Assembly (NCBI RefSeq): GCF_040371945.1
Contig: NZ_BAABWS010000001.1
Location: 372,001 to 436,000, forward strand
DNA: 64,000 nt
Source of the DNA: Litorivita sp040371945
Lineage (GTDB): Bacteria; Pseudomonadota; Alphaproteobacteria; Rhodobacterales; Rhodobacteraceae
Reading direction: 5' to 3'
Part shown: piece by piece, positions 42,160 through 50,282 of the stretch
Layout of the letters: each line of letters starts with the position of its first letter
Numbering within the stretch: the stretch's first letter is position 1
The notes under the pieces: generated by a model
Told to the model about the DNA's origin: nothing
Seen by the model: the letters and a program-made list of their open reading frames with translations, nothing else
Databases searched by the model: none
Made by a program: the position numbers and the translations under genes

Positions 42160-44514
42160 TCAGTTCGGGATCAGCGCCGGAACAATGGTCACAATCGATG
42201 GGAAGAACCACAAAAGGGCCAGCCCCGCGACTTGGATCAAAACAAAGGGCACAACGCCTTTGTAGATATGCGCCGTGGTGACCTCTTTGGGCGCAACCCC
42301 GCGCAGGTAGAACAGCGCAAAGCCAAAGGGCGGGGTCAGGAAGGAGGTTTGCAAGTTCACCGCGATCATGATCGTCACCCATTTGGGATCAAATGTGCCG
42401 CCGTAGATCACCGGCCCGACGATCGGGATGACGATGTAAATGATTTCAAGGAAATCAAGCACAAAGCCCATCACGAAGAGCACCAGCATCACGATCAGGA
42501 AGACTTTGAATTCGCTGTCAAAGCTTTTGAGGAAGTCCTGAATGTAATGTTCGCCGCCAAAGGAAATCACCACCAGATTGAGCAATTGCGAGCCGATCAA
42601 GATGGTAAAGACCATCGAGGTCACCTTGGCCGTCTCGCGCACGATCGGCGGTAAAACCGCACCGCGCCAGAGCACAAAACACCCGTACAGAATGCCAAAG
42701 ACCGCGAACAGATAGGCGCCCTGCGCGACGATAAATGCGATCCAGCTCTCGAAAGAGACATCCGTTTGGTTCACCCGCAGATCGAAATTCACCCCCACAA
42801 GGATCATGATGATGATCGCAAAGGTGGTCCAGATCACGATCTTGCCCGAACGGCCCTCATCGGCCAGACGGCGATAGGCCGCGAGCATGATCGCTCCGCC
42901 CGCCCCCAAAGCCGCCGCAGGCGTCGGGTTGGTGATGCCGCCGAGGATCGAGCCGAGCACCGCCACGATCAGAACCAGCGGCGGGAAGACCACGCGCAAC
43001 AGCTCGTTCTTGGCCAATGATCCCGCCGCGTATTTCACCCCGTAGAGCGTCAATGCCAGAGGGATCGCCAGCAAGATCACCGTCATCCCCGGCGAGGTTT
43101 GCGGCGATATCAACAAGATGTCGACCAACAGGCCCAGCAAGATACCGCCTGCACCGATCATCAACGGCGTAACTGCGGCGGCGGGCGCAACGCCGCGCGC
43201 CGTGGTCAGGACGAGCGCCATGAGCAAAAAGCCCACCGCAATGCCTGTGCCGATCGGTGCGGCATCTTCAAGCTTTTGCACCAAAGCTGCGGCGCGCTCT
43301 TCGTCCGTCAGTTGGTGCGATTGCTCCACGCCGCCCGCCTCGTCAATCGCCGCTTGTTCGGCGACGGCGGTATCCCACGCCTCTTGGCCATGCAGTTCGA
43401 TCATCGAAGCTTGGCATTCCTCGCCCACATTAGTGCGCAAGCTGGCGGTTTGACCCGCGTCCGAATAGCTGTCGACAACCACATTTTGCGAACCGATGAC
43501 ATTCACCTGCGCCAAAAGGATGGCCCCAAAGATCAAGGCGACGGGCGCGGCGACGAACCATGTCAGGCTCTCGCGGCGGGTGATCACCTCGCCGGTCGAG
43601 GCCGCCATTTCGACCGCCGGTGCCTTGGACGGGTTCAGCATCGCATAGCCAAAAGCATAAAGCCCGTAGAGCACCGCCAACATGATCCCGGGCAAAAGCG
43701 CCGCTTGGAACAGCGTGCCCACCGACACCACCGCCGGTTCGCCCAAAAGCGTCAGCGCATCGCCGCATCCGGCGACTTGCGCGCGGCTTTCTTGCGCGGC
43801 GGAATAAAGATCGCCGGCCAAAGTGCCCAAAAGAACGATCACGATCGAGGGCGGAATGATCTGCCCCAAGGTGCCCGAGGCCGCGATCACACCGGTCGCC
43901 AGTTGCGGCGAATAGCCCGCGCGCAACATGGTCGGCAGGCTCAAAAGCCCCATGGTCACAACCGTCGCGCCGACGATGCCCGTCGAGGCGGCCAAAAACG
44001 CGCCCACAACCACAACCGACACCGCCAAACCGCCTGGCAAGGGGCCAAAGACCCGCGCCATCGTGGTGAGCAAATCATTGGCGATTTTCGAGCGTTCCAG
44101 CGTGATGCCCATCAAAACGAACATCAAAACCGCCAGAAGCGTTTCAATCGAGGCCCCAGCAAAGACCCGCTCGTTCATCCGGTTGACGATAAACGACAGG
44201 TTGCGGTCCATCGCCATTTCCCAACCGCGTTCGAACACAGGTTGAGCCACGCGCGGCAACTCAGGATAGCGGAAGACCGAAATCGTATCGGCTTTCACCC
44301 CCGAGTTGACCAGATCGTTATACATCGCCGATCCGGTATCGATCGCCTGATGCACCAAAAGTCCGGCGCTATCGAGCCCCGCGATGATCCCGAAGGAAAT
44401 GATCCCCGCGCCGCCAATGGAAAAAGCCACCGGAAAGCCGGAAAGAATGCCGCCGAAGAGGCACAGAAAGACGATGATCAGGCCGATCTCGACGCCATCA
44501 AGTCCAAAAAGCAT
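42160..44514 (-). CDS. dctM: TRAP transporter large permease, long form
   Basis: 784 residues, far longer than the 430-residue classical DctM. The N-terminal transport segments include GLIIVFLCLFGGILSGFPVAF, ETLLAVLMFVLMGITLERSKIAND and GLAVSVVVVGAFLAASTGIVGATVVTMGLL; the C-terminal ones include KVFLIVMLVLFVMGFVLDFLEIIYIVIPIVGP and TSFLTPPFGFALFYL. Between them lie extra helices and a soluble acidic loop (about residues 345-425). This long DctM form accompanies TakP-like binding proteins in marine alphaproteobacteria. It forms the ion-driven channel that moves substrate across the inner membrane together with DctQ. Last gene of the operon. Confidence 0.92.
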   Translation of the reverse strand: MLFGLDGVEIGLIIVFLCLFGGILSGFPVAFSIGGAGIISFGIIAGLDSAGLLVHQAIDTGSAMYNDLVNSGVKADTISVFRYPELPRVAQPVFERGWEMAMDRNLSFIVNRMNERVFAGASIETLLAVLMFVLMGITLERSKIANDLLTTMARVFGPLPGGLAVSVVVVGAFLAASTGIVGATVVTMGLLSLPTMLRAGYSPQLATGVIAASGTLGQIIPPSIVIVLLGTLAGDLYSAAQESRAQVAGCGDALTLLGEPAVVSVGTLFQAALLPGIMLAVLYGLYAFGYAMLNPSKAPAVEMAASTGEVITRRESLTWFVAAPVALIFGAILLAQVNVIGSQNVVVDSYSDAGQTASLRTNVGEECQASMIELHGQEAWDTAVAEQAAIDEAGGVEQSHQLTDEERAAALVQKLEDAAPIGTGIAVGFLLMALVLTTARGVAPAAAVTPLMIGAGGILLGLLVDILLISPQTSPGMTVILLAIPLALTLYGVKYAAGSLAKNELLRVVFPPLVLIVAVLGSILGGITNPTPAAALGAGGAIMLAAYRRLADEGRSGKIVIWTTFAIIIMILVGVNFDLRVNQTDVSFESWIAFIVAQGAYLFAVFGILYGCFVLWRGAVLPPIVRETAKVTSMVFTILIGSQLLNLVVISFGGEHYIQDFLKSFDSEFKVFLIVMLVLFVMGFVLDFLEIIYIVIPIVGPVIYGGTFDPKWVTIMIAVNLQTSFLTPPFGFALFYLRGVAPKEVTTAHIYKGVVPFVLIQVAGLALLWFFPSIVTIVPALIPN

Positions 44515-44531
44515 AGGTTCTGTCCCTAAGG

Positions 44532-45422
44532 TTAGTGTGTGCCCTCATAGGCTTCTTCACCCTCGCCGAGGGTATCACGATCAAGGTATTTGCCGTCCGA
44601 GGCCTCGCCTTCCTTCCACTCCAGATAAGAGCGGTAGAAGAAGGCAATGGCATGCAAGAAGACGAGGCCCGCATAGGCCAAAAGCAGCACCTTGAAGAGG
44701 AAATAGGCGTTGAAGCCGTTGGGCGAGAACCCGATGGTTTCGACGTTCCAGCGCAGAGCGCGCGACTTCATCAACAAACGCTCGAGCGTGTCGGAAGCCG
44801 AAGGTTTGGGCACCACCAGATGGCGCCACATGAAATACCACCCATACATCCACGTCAGCACCGCCACCGGCATCATGAACACCAGCGCGCCGATCATGTC
44901 GATCACGCGTTTGGCGCGAAACGAGATGCCCGAATAGACAAGGTCCACCCGCACATGGCCGCCTTGAACGAATGTATATGTGGCGCAAAGCGCGACGATC
45001 ATCGCGTTGTAAAGCTTGAGCTCTTCGGCCCACCACGACACGTCGTGGCTCAGCACCTTGCCAAAACCGAAACTGATCTCGGCGGCGGCAAAAATACGCT
45101 GCATGAACACGATGATGATCTGTTGCAGCACCATCAAAAGACCCGCCCAAGCAAAGAACCGCCCGATGCCATTGGCCATGCCCTCAAGGCCGCGCACGCA
45201 GCCCCACATAAACGCGCGTTTCCAAAATCCGACCGCCGTGACGACGAGAAACAGCGTGAAGGCGACAAAGAAGAACTCGGTCGAGCCGCCAAAATAGATG
45301 AAGCGCATCAAGGCTTCTTTGTTGGTCCAATCCAGCCACATCGACGGATGCGTCACCGCATATGCCATGTGATAGAAAGCCAATCCGATGTTCGTAAAGA
45401 ACCAGACAATCGCGTCCAGCAT
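44532..45422 (-). CDS. dctQ: TRAP transporter small permease
   Basis: 296 residues, larger than usual DctQ. Several membrane segments are visible: FTNIGLAFYHMAYAVTH, TEFFFVAFTLFLVVTAVGFW, IGRFFAWAGLLMVLQQIIIVFM, LYNAMIVALCATYTFVQGGHVRVDLVY (the VRVDL motif is a DctQ hallmark), VIDMIGALVFMMPVAVLTWMYGWYFMW and FLFKVLLLAYAGLVFLHAIAFFY. It pairs with DctM. It lies 17 bases upstream of dctM and 184 bases after dctP, with a hairpin in that gap. Confidence 0.92.
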   Translation of the reverse strand: MLDAIVWFFTNIGLAFYHMAYAVTHPSMWLDWTNKEALMRFIYFGGSTEFFFVAFTLFLVVTAVGFWKRAFMWGCVRGLEGMANGIGRFFAWAGLLMVLQQIIIVFMQRIFAAAEISFGFGKVLSHDVSWWAEELKLYNAMIVALCATYTFVQGGHVRVDLVYSGISFRAKRVIDMIGALVFMMPVAVLTWMYGWYFMWRHLVVPKPSASDTLERLLMKSRALRWNVETIGFSPNGFNAYFLFKVLLLAYAGLVFLHAIAFFYRSYLEWKEGEASDGKYLDRDTLGEGEEAYEGTH

Positions 45423-45550
45423 CCCTGTCCCCAGCTCAGTTTTCGAGGTGTCATCTGCCTCGGCTGCGCCTGCCCTGCGTCCGGTTGAACGCTGAGCGGG
45501 GCATGTGCCTTGCGCATCGCGCGCATGTCCCGCGCGCGAGGATCAGCAGA

Positions 45551-45585
45551 CCTTTTGAAAAGGCCCCGCGACATGTCGCGAGGCC
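45551..45585 (-). terminator. Hairpin between dctP and dctQ
   Basis: A perfect palindrome CGCGACATGTCGCG (45567-45580) is flanked by GGCC at both ends (45562-45565 and 45582-45585); on the minus strand it leads into TTTT. It likely causes partial termination or mRNA processing, giving more binding protein than permease. Confidence 0.65.
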
Positions 45586-45606
45586 CAATCGGTGTCGAAG
45601 CGGGGC

Positions 45607-46689
45607 TTAGCCCAGAACGCGGTCGCGTTGCGCACGGTATGCGCCTTCGGATTTTTGCAGCCATGCCGACGACGATTTCATCGAAGCGGTGTAGCTGTCG
45701 TAGATCTTCTTGTAGAGTTCATCGCCCATGTTCTCGGCGTGCACTTCCTCCGATGCCTTACCAAAGGCATCCCAAACGGTTTCGGGGAATTCGAGCGTTT
45801 TCACGCCAGCCGATTGCAGACGCAAGAGCGCCGCACCGTTGTTGTTGAGGAATTGCGCGAGGTTCCACTGGTGGGCCTCGGCGGATGCGATCTCGATGAC
45901 CTTCTGATGCGCGGCCGGCAGGCTGTCAAAGACTTCGCGGTTGGTCGCGATCGACAGGCCGGCACCCGGCTCGTGGAAACCGGCGGTGTAGTAGAATTTG
46001 GTGATCTCTTGGAAACCGGCTTTTTCATCCGCCCAAGGACCGATCCACTCGGTGCCGTCAATCGCGCCGGAGGCCAGCGCCTGATACACTTCTGCGCCCG
46101 GAAGGTTCTGCACCGATGCGCCCAGTTTGCCCAAGGCTTTACCGCCAAGGCCAGGCATGCGGAATTTGAGGCCGTTGAAATCTTCGGGGCCGTTGACTTC
46201 TTTTGCAAACCAGCCGCCCGCTTGGGCGCCGGTGTTGCCGCCGAGGAAGGATTTGAGGCCGAAGATTTCGCCCAGCTCGTCATGCAGGGCCGCGCCGTCG
46301 CCATGGTAATACCAGTTGGCCAGTTCCTGCGCCGTCATGCCGAAGGGCACGGAGGTGAAGAAGGCATAGCCCGGGTGCTGACCGACAAAGTAATAGTCGG
46401 CGCCGTGATACATATCGGCCTGACCGGAGGTCACCGCGTCAAACACTTCAAAGGCACCAACCAATTCGCCAGCGGCTTTGACGTCAACGGTCAACTGACC
46501 GTCTGTCATCGCGGTGATGCTGTCGGCGGCGTGGACGGCGGCGTCAAACACACCGGCAAGACCGCGGCCCCATGTGGTGACCATGGTCAATGTGCGCTTG
46601 CCCTGCGCATAGGCCGGAGCGGCCAGCGTAGAAGCAGCGGCAGCGGTGCCGCCAAGCGCGGATGTTTTCAAAAAGGAACGACGATCCAT
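45607..46689 (-). CDS. dctP: TRAP substrate-binding protein, TakP-like, Tat-exported
   Basis: 360 residues. The N-terminus MDRRSFLKTSALGGTAAAAS is a twin-arginine signal, so the folded protein is exported by Tat. The mature part follows the DctP/TakP pattern: WGRGLAGVFDAAVHAADSITAMTDGQLTVDVKAAGEL, DMYHGADYYFVGQHPGYAFFTSVPFG, GLKFRMPGLGGKALGKLGASVQ and VYQALASGAIDGTEWIGPW. TakP of Rhodobacter sphaeroides binds 2-oxo acids such as pyruvate; similarity is by motif reading, so the substrate is inferred. Divergent from the histidine kinase. Confidence 0.9.
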   Translation of the reverse strand: MDRRSFLKTSALGGTAAAASTLAAPAYAQGKRTLTMVTTWGRGLAGVFDAAVHAADSITAMTDGQLTVDVKAAGELVGAFEVFDAVTSGQADMYHGADYYFVGQHPGYAFFTSVPFGMTAQELANWYYHGDGAALHDELGEIFGLKSFLGGNTGAQAGGWFAKEVNGPEDFNGLKFRMPGLGGKALGKLGASVQNLPGAEVYQALASGAIDGTEWIGPWADEKAGFQEITKFYYTAGFHEPGAGLSIATNREVFDSLPAAHQKVIEIASAEAHQWNLAQFLNNNGAALLRLQSAGVKTLEFPETVWDAFGKASEEVHAENMGDELYKKIYDSYTASMKSSSAWLQKSEGAYRAQRDRVLG

Positions 46690-46960
46690 ATGGTTTTCCT
46701 CCCAAGGTATAACGGCGTTCGCACCTCTCCCGGGCGCGAAACGCGGATCATGTAGTGCGCAGAGCCTAGCCGCGCCTGCCCCATGAGGAAATACCTAGAA
46801 TTGCGTAGAAAGCCGCCTGCGGTCACATTTTTTGACCGATATTATGAATTTACTCTCGCGCGCGCCTGCCTATGCTCGCCCTTTTGGTTCAACCGCCCTA
46901 TGGTGGCCGCCTTCCATTTAGGTCGAATCAACCTTGCCCTCTTTGCGCCCTGCCTTCTCG
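46690..46960. promoter_or_regulatory. Divergent control region between TRAP operon and two-component genes
   Basis: TACCTAGAATTGCGTA (46792-46807) is a loose dyad of TAC-type half-sites like those bound by NarL-family regulators. CGGTCA (46820-46825) and TGACCG (46833-46838) form a perfect inverted repeat with a seven-base spacer. Either could bind the response regulator at 48421-49092. No gene is seen here. Confidence 0.35.
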
Positions 46961-48424
46961 ATGCTGACGCCGCCGTTTCTTCGGCGTCTGAGCTATGGGC
47001 ACAAGCTGTTCTTGCTGGCCACGGTGCCGCTCATCCTTGCGGTGGCATTGATCTCGACTTTGGCGCTGAGCCAGTCGCGGCAATTGGCCACCGGCGAGAT
47101 CGCCGCCCTCGAAGCCCAGCTCATCGCCGCCAAAAAGGCCGAGCTGAAAAACTATATGTCCATCGCCCGCACGGCCTTTATCAATATCTACGGCGTGGCC
47201 GCGCCCGATGACGCCGAGGCCAAACTTCTGGTCAGCCAGATCCTCTCCTCTATGCTTTACGGGCAGGACGGGTATTTCTTTGTCTATGACTATGAGGGCA
47301 ACAACCTCGTCGCGCCGCGCAAAACCGATTTGATCGGGCGCAACTGGATCGATCTGACCGACCCTGCGGGCACGCCCGTCGTGGGCCCGCTGATCACCAT
47401 CGCCCGCTCGGGCGGCGGCTATCATGCCTATGACTGGCCCAAACCCTCGACCGGCGAAGAGGCGCGGATGGTCTCCTATGTCATCGGGCTGCAAGACTGG
47501 CGCTGGGTGATCGGCACCGGCATCTTTATCGACGATGTGCTCGAAACCGTTGCCGCCAGCCGCGCCGAGGTCAATGCCCGCATCGCACGCACCTTTCTCT
47601 ACATCGGGGGGATTACCCTCGCGGCGCTTTTGGCGGTTTTTGCCACCGGCATGGGGATCACGATCCACGAGCGCCGCCTTGCCGATGCCAAGCTCAAGCG
47701 GCTCACCCAGCGGGTGTTTGACGCCCAAGAGGAAGAGCGCGGGCGCGTGGCGCGCGAACTTCACGACGGCATCAGCCAGATCCTTGTCGGCGTGCGCTAT
47801 GCGCTCGACAGCGCCCGCCGCCGCCTTGCGCGCGAAGACAGCGGCGCGGTGCCGACCCTCGACAAGGGGATCACCCATCTGTCCGGCGCCATCCAAGAGG
47901 TGCGCCGCATCAGCCGCGATTTGCGTCCAGGCGTTTTGGACGATCTGGGCCTTGGCCCTGCGCTCAAGGCGCTGACGGATGATTTCGGCACCCGCACCGG
48001 CATCGAGATCGAGTTTTACACCGTCCCGTTCCGCAACCGCCTCGACGGCGAAAGCAAGATCGCCCTTTACCGCATCGCGCAAGAGGCGCTCACCAATGTC
48101 GAGCGCCACGCCGGCGCCAGCAAGCTCACAATCACCCTGCGCGGCTATAAGATCGGCGCATTGATGCGGATCGAGGACGATGGCGCGGGGATGCCTGCCG
48201 ATGTCGCCGCCGGACGCGGCAGCCGCGGTTTGGGCCTGCGCAATATGCAAGAACGTATCGACCAATTGGGCGGCACGCTGAGCATTCAAACCTCGCCCAA
48301 AGGCACCTCGATCGAGGCCATCGTGCCGCTGAGCCATATGCTCTCACCGCAAACCGAAAGCGAGACGTCAAACGCGGGTCCTGCCGCGCCTGCCCTCGCC
48401 CCTACCGAAAAGACCCGCTCATGA
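46961..48424 (+). CDS. NarL-type sensor histidine kinase with Cache domain
   Basis: ATG 46961 gives 487 residues; an in-frame TTG at 46934 would add nine. One membrane helix (KLFLLATVPLILAVALISTLAL) leads to a periplasmic single-Cache domain (LLVSQILSSMLYGQDGYFFVYDYEGNNLVAPRKT, LIGRNWIDLTDPAGTPVV), then a second helix (FLYIGGITLAALLAVFATG). The kinase core is HisKA_3 with RVARELHDGISQILVGV (phospho-His) and an HATPase (LTNVERHAGASKLTI, DDGAGM, GLGLRNMQERI). Cache domains often sense small organic acids. It faces the TRAP operon divergently and overlaps its response regulator by ATGA. Confidence 0.92.
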   Translation: MLTPPFLRRLSYGHKLFLLATVPLILAVALISTLALSQSRQLATGEIAALEAQLIAAKKAELKNYMSIARTAFINIYGVAAPDDAEAKLLVSQILSSMLYGQDGYFFVYDYEGNNLVAPRKTDLIGRNWIDLTDPAGTPVVGPLITIARSGGGYHAYDWPKPSTGEEARMVSYVIGLQDWRWVIGTGIFIDDVLETVAASRAEVNARIARTFLYIGGITLAALLAVFATGMGITIHERRLADAKLKRLTQRVFDAQEEERGRVARELHDGISQILVGVRYALDSARRRLAREDSGAVPTLDKGITHLSGAIQEVRRISRDLRPGVLDDLGLGPALKALTDDFGTRTGIEIEFYTVPFRNRLDGESKIALYRIAQEALTNVERHAGASKLTITLRGYKIGALMRIEDDGAGMPADVAAGRGSRGLGLRNMQERIDQLGGTLSIQTSPKGTSIEAIVPLSHMLSPQTESETSNAGPAAPALAPTEKTRS

Positions 48425-49092
48425 CCGACACCGCCGCCCATCCGCCCGCCTCCGCCCCCATCCGCGTTGTGATCGTCGATGACCACCCGATGGTCGCCGA
48501 AGGCATTGAGGCGATTTTGGAAAGCTATGACGACATCAATGTCATCGCCACGCTCAGCAACGGGCGTGCGATCATCGATCAAGTCGAAGCCCTCGCCCCC
48601 GATGTGATCCTGCTCGACCTCAATATGCCCGAAGTCAGCGGGCTGAGCGCGACGGAGATCATCCTCGAACGCCGCCCTGGCACGCGGATTTTGATCCTCT
48701 CGATGCACGACAGCCCCGAATACATCGGCGCCGCGCTCAGCCATGGTGCCATGGGCTATATTCTCAAGGACGTGCCGACCGATGAGATCAAACATGCCAT
48801 CGACGCGGTGATGCGCGGCGAGCGCTACCTGTGCACCGGCGCCAAAGGATCTTTGGAACCCGCGCAAGGCACAGGGCGCGAGCCGCTAACCACCCGCGAG
48901 CAAACGATTTTGCTGCAACTGGCGCAGGGCAAATCCAACAAGGACGTGGCCAGCGCCTTGGACATCTCGGTGCGCACCGTGGAAACCCACCGCAAGAACA
49001 TCAAACGCAAGCTGGGGATTTCCTCGACCGCGGGGCTGACGCGCTACGCTTTGGAGCATGGGGTATTGCAAGGCACGGGCGCCGGATTTTAA
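48421..49092 (+). CDS. NarL/LuxR-family response regulator
   Basis: 223 residues. The receiver domain has the acidic pair in VVIVDDHPMVAEG and the phospho-Asp in DVILLDLNMPEVSG, with a Lys in GYILKDVPTDEI. The C-terminal LuxR helix-turn-helix is LTTREQTILLQLAQGKSNKDVASALDISVRTVETHRKNIKRKLGI. Start overlaps the kinase stop, so it is the cognate regulator. It likely controls the divergent TRAP genes, which is inference from layout. Confidence 0.94.
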   Translation: MTDTAAHPPASAPIRVVIVDDHPMVAEGIEAILESYDDINVIATLSNGRAIIDQVEALAPDVILLDLNMPEVSGLSATEIILERRPGTRILILSMHDSPEYIGAALSHGAMGYILKDVPTDEIKHAIDAVMRGERYLCTGAKGSLEPAQGTGREPLTTREQTILLQLAQGKSNKDVASALDISVRTVETHRKNIKRKLGISSTAGLTRYALEHGVLQGTGAGF

Positions 49093-49262
49093 CTAAAATT
49101 GACTCCACGTTAACAATGCGGCAGATTGCTGAGCGGGGGGGCGTCGGGCTGTCATTTTTCGACGCCGCTTTTATGAGACCGTTTTCTTGTGCCTTGCGAT
49201 TACTCGGTGCCACGGTGTCACAACACCGACAACAACATATTTTACCGACCATGGAGACTTTC

Positions 49263-49874
49263 ATGAAACATATTCTATTGGGCGCAATTGGCGCCTGCGT
49301 CCTTGCCGCTCCTGCTGCTCAGGCCGCCACCTCGTCGCTTTTTGGCGACATCGACTGTTTTGGCACCGGATTTGTCTGCGCCGATGGGGTCATCGGCACC
49401 GGCAGTGCGAGCGATTTCAGCACCTTTACCGGCGCCATGAGCAGCGATCCGACATCGCCGATCACGGACATGCATGGCTTGAGCAACGGCGTCAGCTGGA
49501 CCCATAGCTATGCGGGCATCGGCGACACGATGGCGTCTTTGGAATTTCGCACCTATGCAATGGCCGATAATCGCGGCCCCTATGATGTCACCGTCAATGG
49601 AACATCCATCGGCTCCATCGCCATGGTAACCGGCAGCGTCTTCGAATCCCAACAGGTTGTCACCCATAGCTACTCCTTCGGCACGAGCCTTCTTGTCGAC
49701 GGGATCAATACAATCGAGCTTGTCAAACTGGACGGAAGCATTGACACATGGGCGCTCGATTATGCTTTGCTGACCACGATGGCGCCTGCGGTTCCGCTGC
49801 CCGCCAGCTTGCCCTTGCTTCTTGCCGGCATGGGCGGTTTTGCCGCCCTGCGCCGCAAGCGCAAAGCAAGCTGA
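49263..49874 (+). CDS. Second secreted VPLPA-CTERM protein
   Basis: ATG 49263 with GGAG just upstream gives 203 residues. A signal peptide (MKHILLGAIGACVLAAPAAQA) precedes a beta-rich domain rich in Thr, Ser and Asp (ITDMHGLSNGVSWTHSYAGIGDTMASLEFRTYA; GPYDVTVNGTSIGSIAMV), similar to choice-of-anchor/PEP-CTERM extracellular domains. The end AVPLPASLPLLLAGMGGFAALRRKRKAS is an exact VPLPA motif, hydrophobic helix and basic tail. It resembles the protein at 25420 in plan but not in detailed sequence. A terminator follows. Confidence 0.87.
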   Translation: MKHILLGAIGACVLAAPAAQAATSSLFGDIDCFGTGFVCADGVIGTGSASDFSTFTGAMSSDPTSPITDMHGLSNGVSWTHSYAGIGDTMASLEFRTYAMADNRGPYDVTVNGTSIGSIAMVTGSVFESQQVVTHSYSFGTSLLVDGINTIELVKLDGSIDTWALDYALLTTMAPAVPLPASLPLLLAGMGGFAALRRKRKAS

Positions 49875-49920
49875 CCTATCGGCGCACCATCACACAAACC
49901 GCGCATCCAGCGCGCGCAAA

Positions 49921-49945
49921 GGCGGCTCCGAGAGCCGCCTTTTTT
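49921..49945 (+). terminator. Rho-independent terminator after VPLPA gene 2
   Basis: GGCGGCT (49921-49927) pairs with AGCCGCC (49933-49939) around CCGAG, followed by TTTTTT (49940-49945). Confidence 0.9.
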
Positions 49946-50141
49946 GCACCGCGCCTGCGCAGCGCGCGGCGGCCAAGCCTTCCGGCAGGCAATAATTTTG
50001 CGATAATTTCGAAGGCAAGCACCCATGCGCAACAAAAATACCAAAAAAACACCCCTGAGGACAGATTATTGGCGCAAAACGCGGTTGACGCCCCCCAGAG
50101 GGGTCAATAATGTCTCCCACGCAAGCAAAGGAGCACCCCCT

Positions 50142-50189
50142 ATGGGCACGCTAGTCGTAAATGTAGGATTTTGGCGCATGGGCCGGTAA
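50142..50189 (+). CDS. Leader peptide of the ilvBN attenuator
   Basis: A 15-codon frame, MGTLVVNVGFWRMGR, begins at ATG 50142 with AAAGGAG about six bases upstream. Codons 4-8 read Leu-Val-Val-Asn-Val, a run of the amino acids made by or after the ilvBN enzyme. It is followed by the paired structures listed next. This is the classical arrangement of an attenuator leader. Confidence 0.8.
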   Translation: MGTLVVNVGFWRMGR

Positions 50190-50240
50190 CGGCACCCATC
50201 TGGGAACCCCATGCGCCCCCGCCAAAACGGGGGCTTTTTT
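50173..50240 (+). promoter_or_regulatory. ilvBN attenuator: antiterminator and terminator hairpins
   Basis: Terminator: GCCCCCG (50215-50221) pairs with CGGGGGC (50228-50234), loop CCAAAA, then TTTTTT (50235-50240). Antiterminator: GGCGCATGGG (50173-50182) can pair perfectly with CCCATGCGCC (50208-50217), whose last bases are the left arm of the terminator, so the two exclude each other. A ribosome stalled at the Leu/Val codons (50151-50165) leaves 50173-50182 free and allows read-through; one at the stop codon covers it and permits termination. Confidence 0.85.
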
Positions 50241-50282
50241 ATTGCGCAAAAGATACGTCAAGTCAGTCACGGAGCAAACAAG

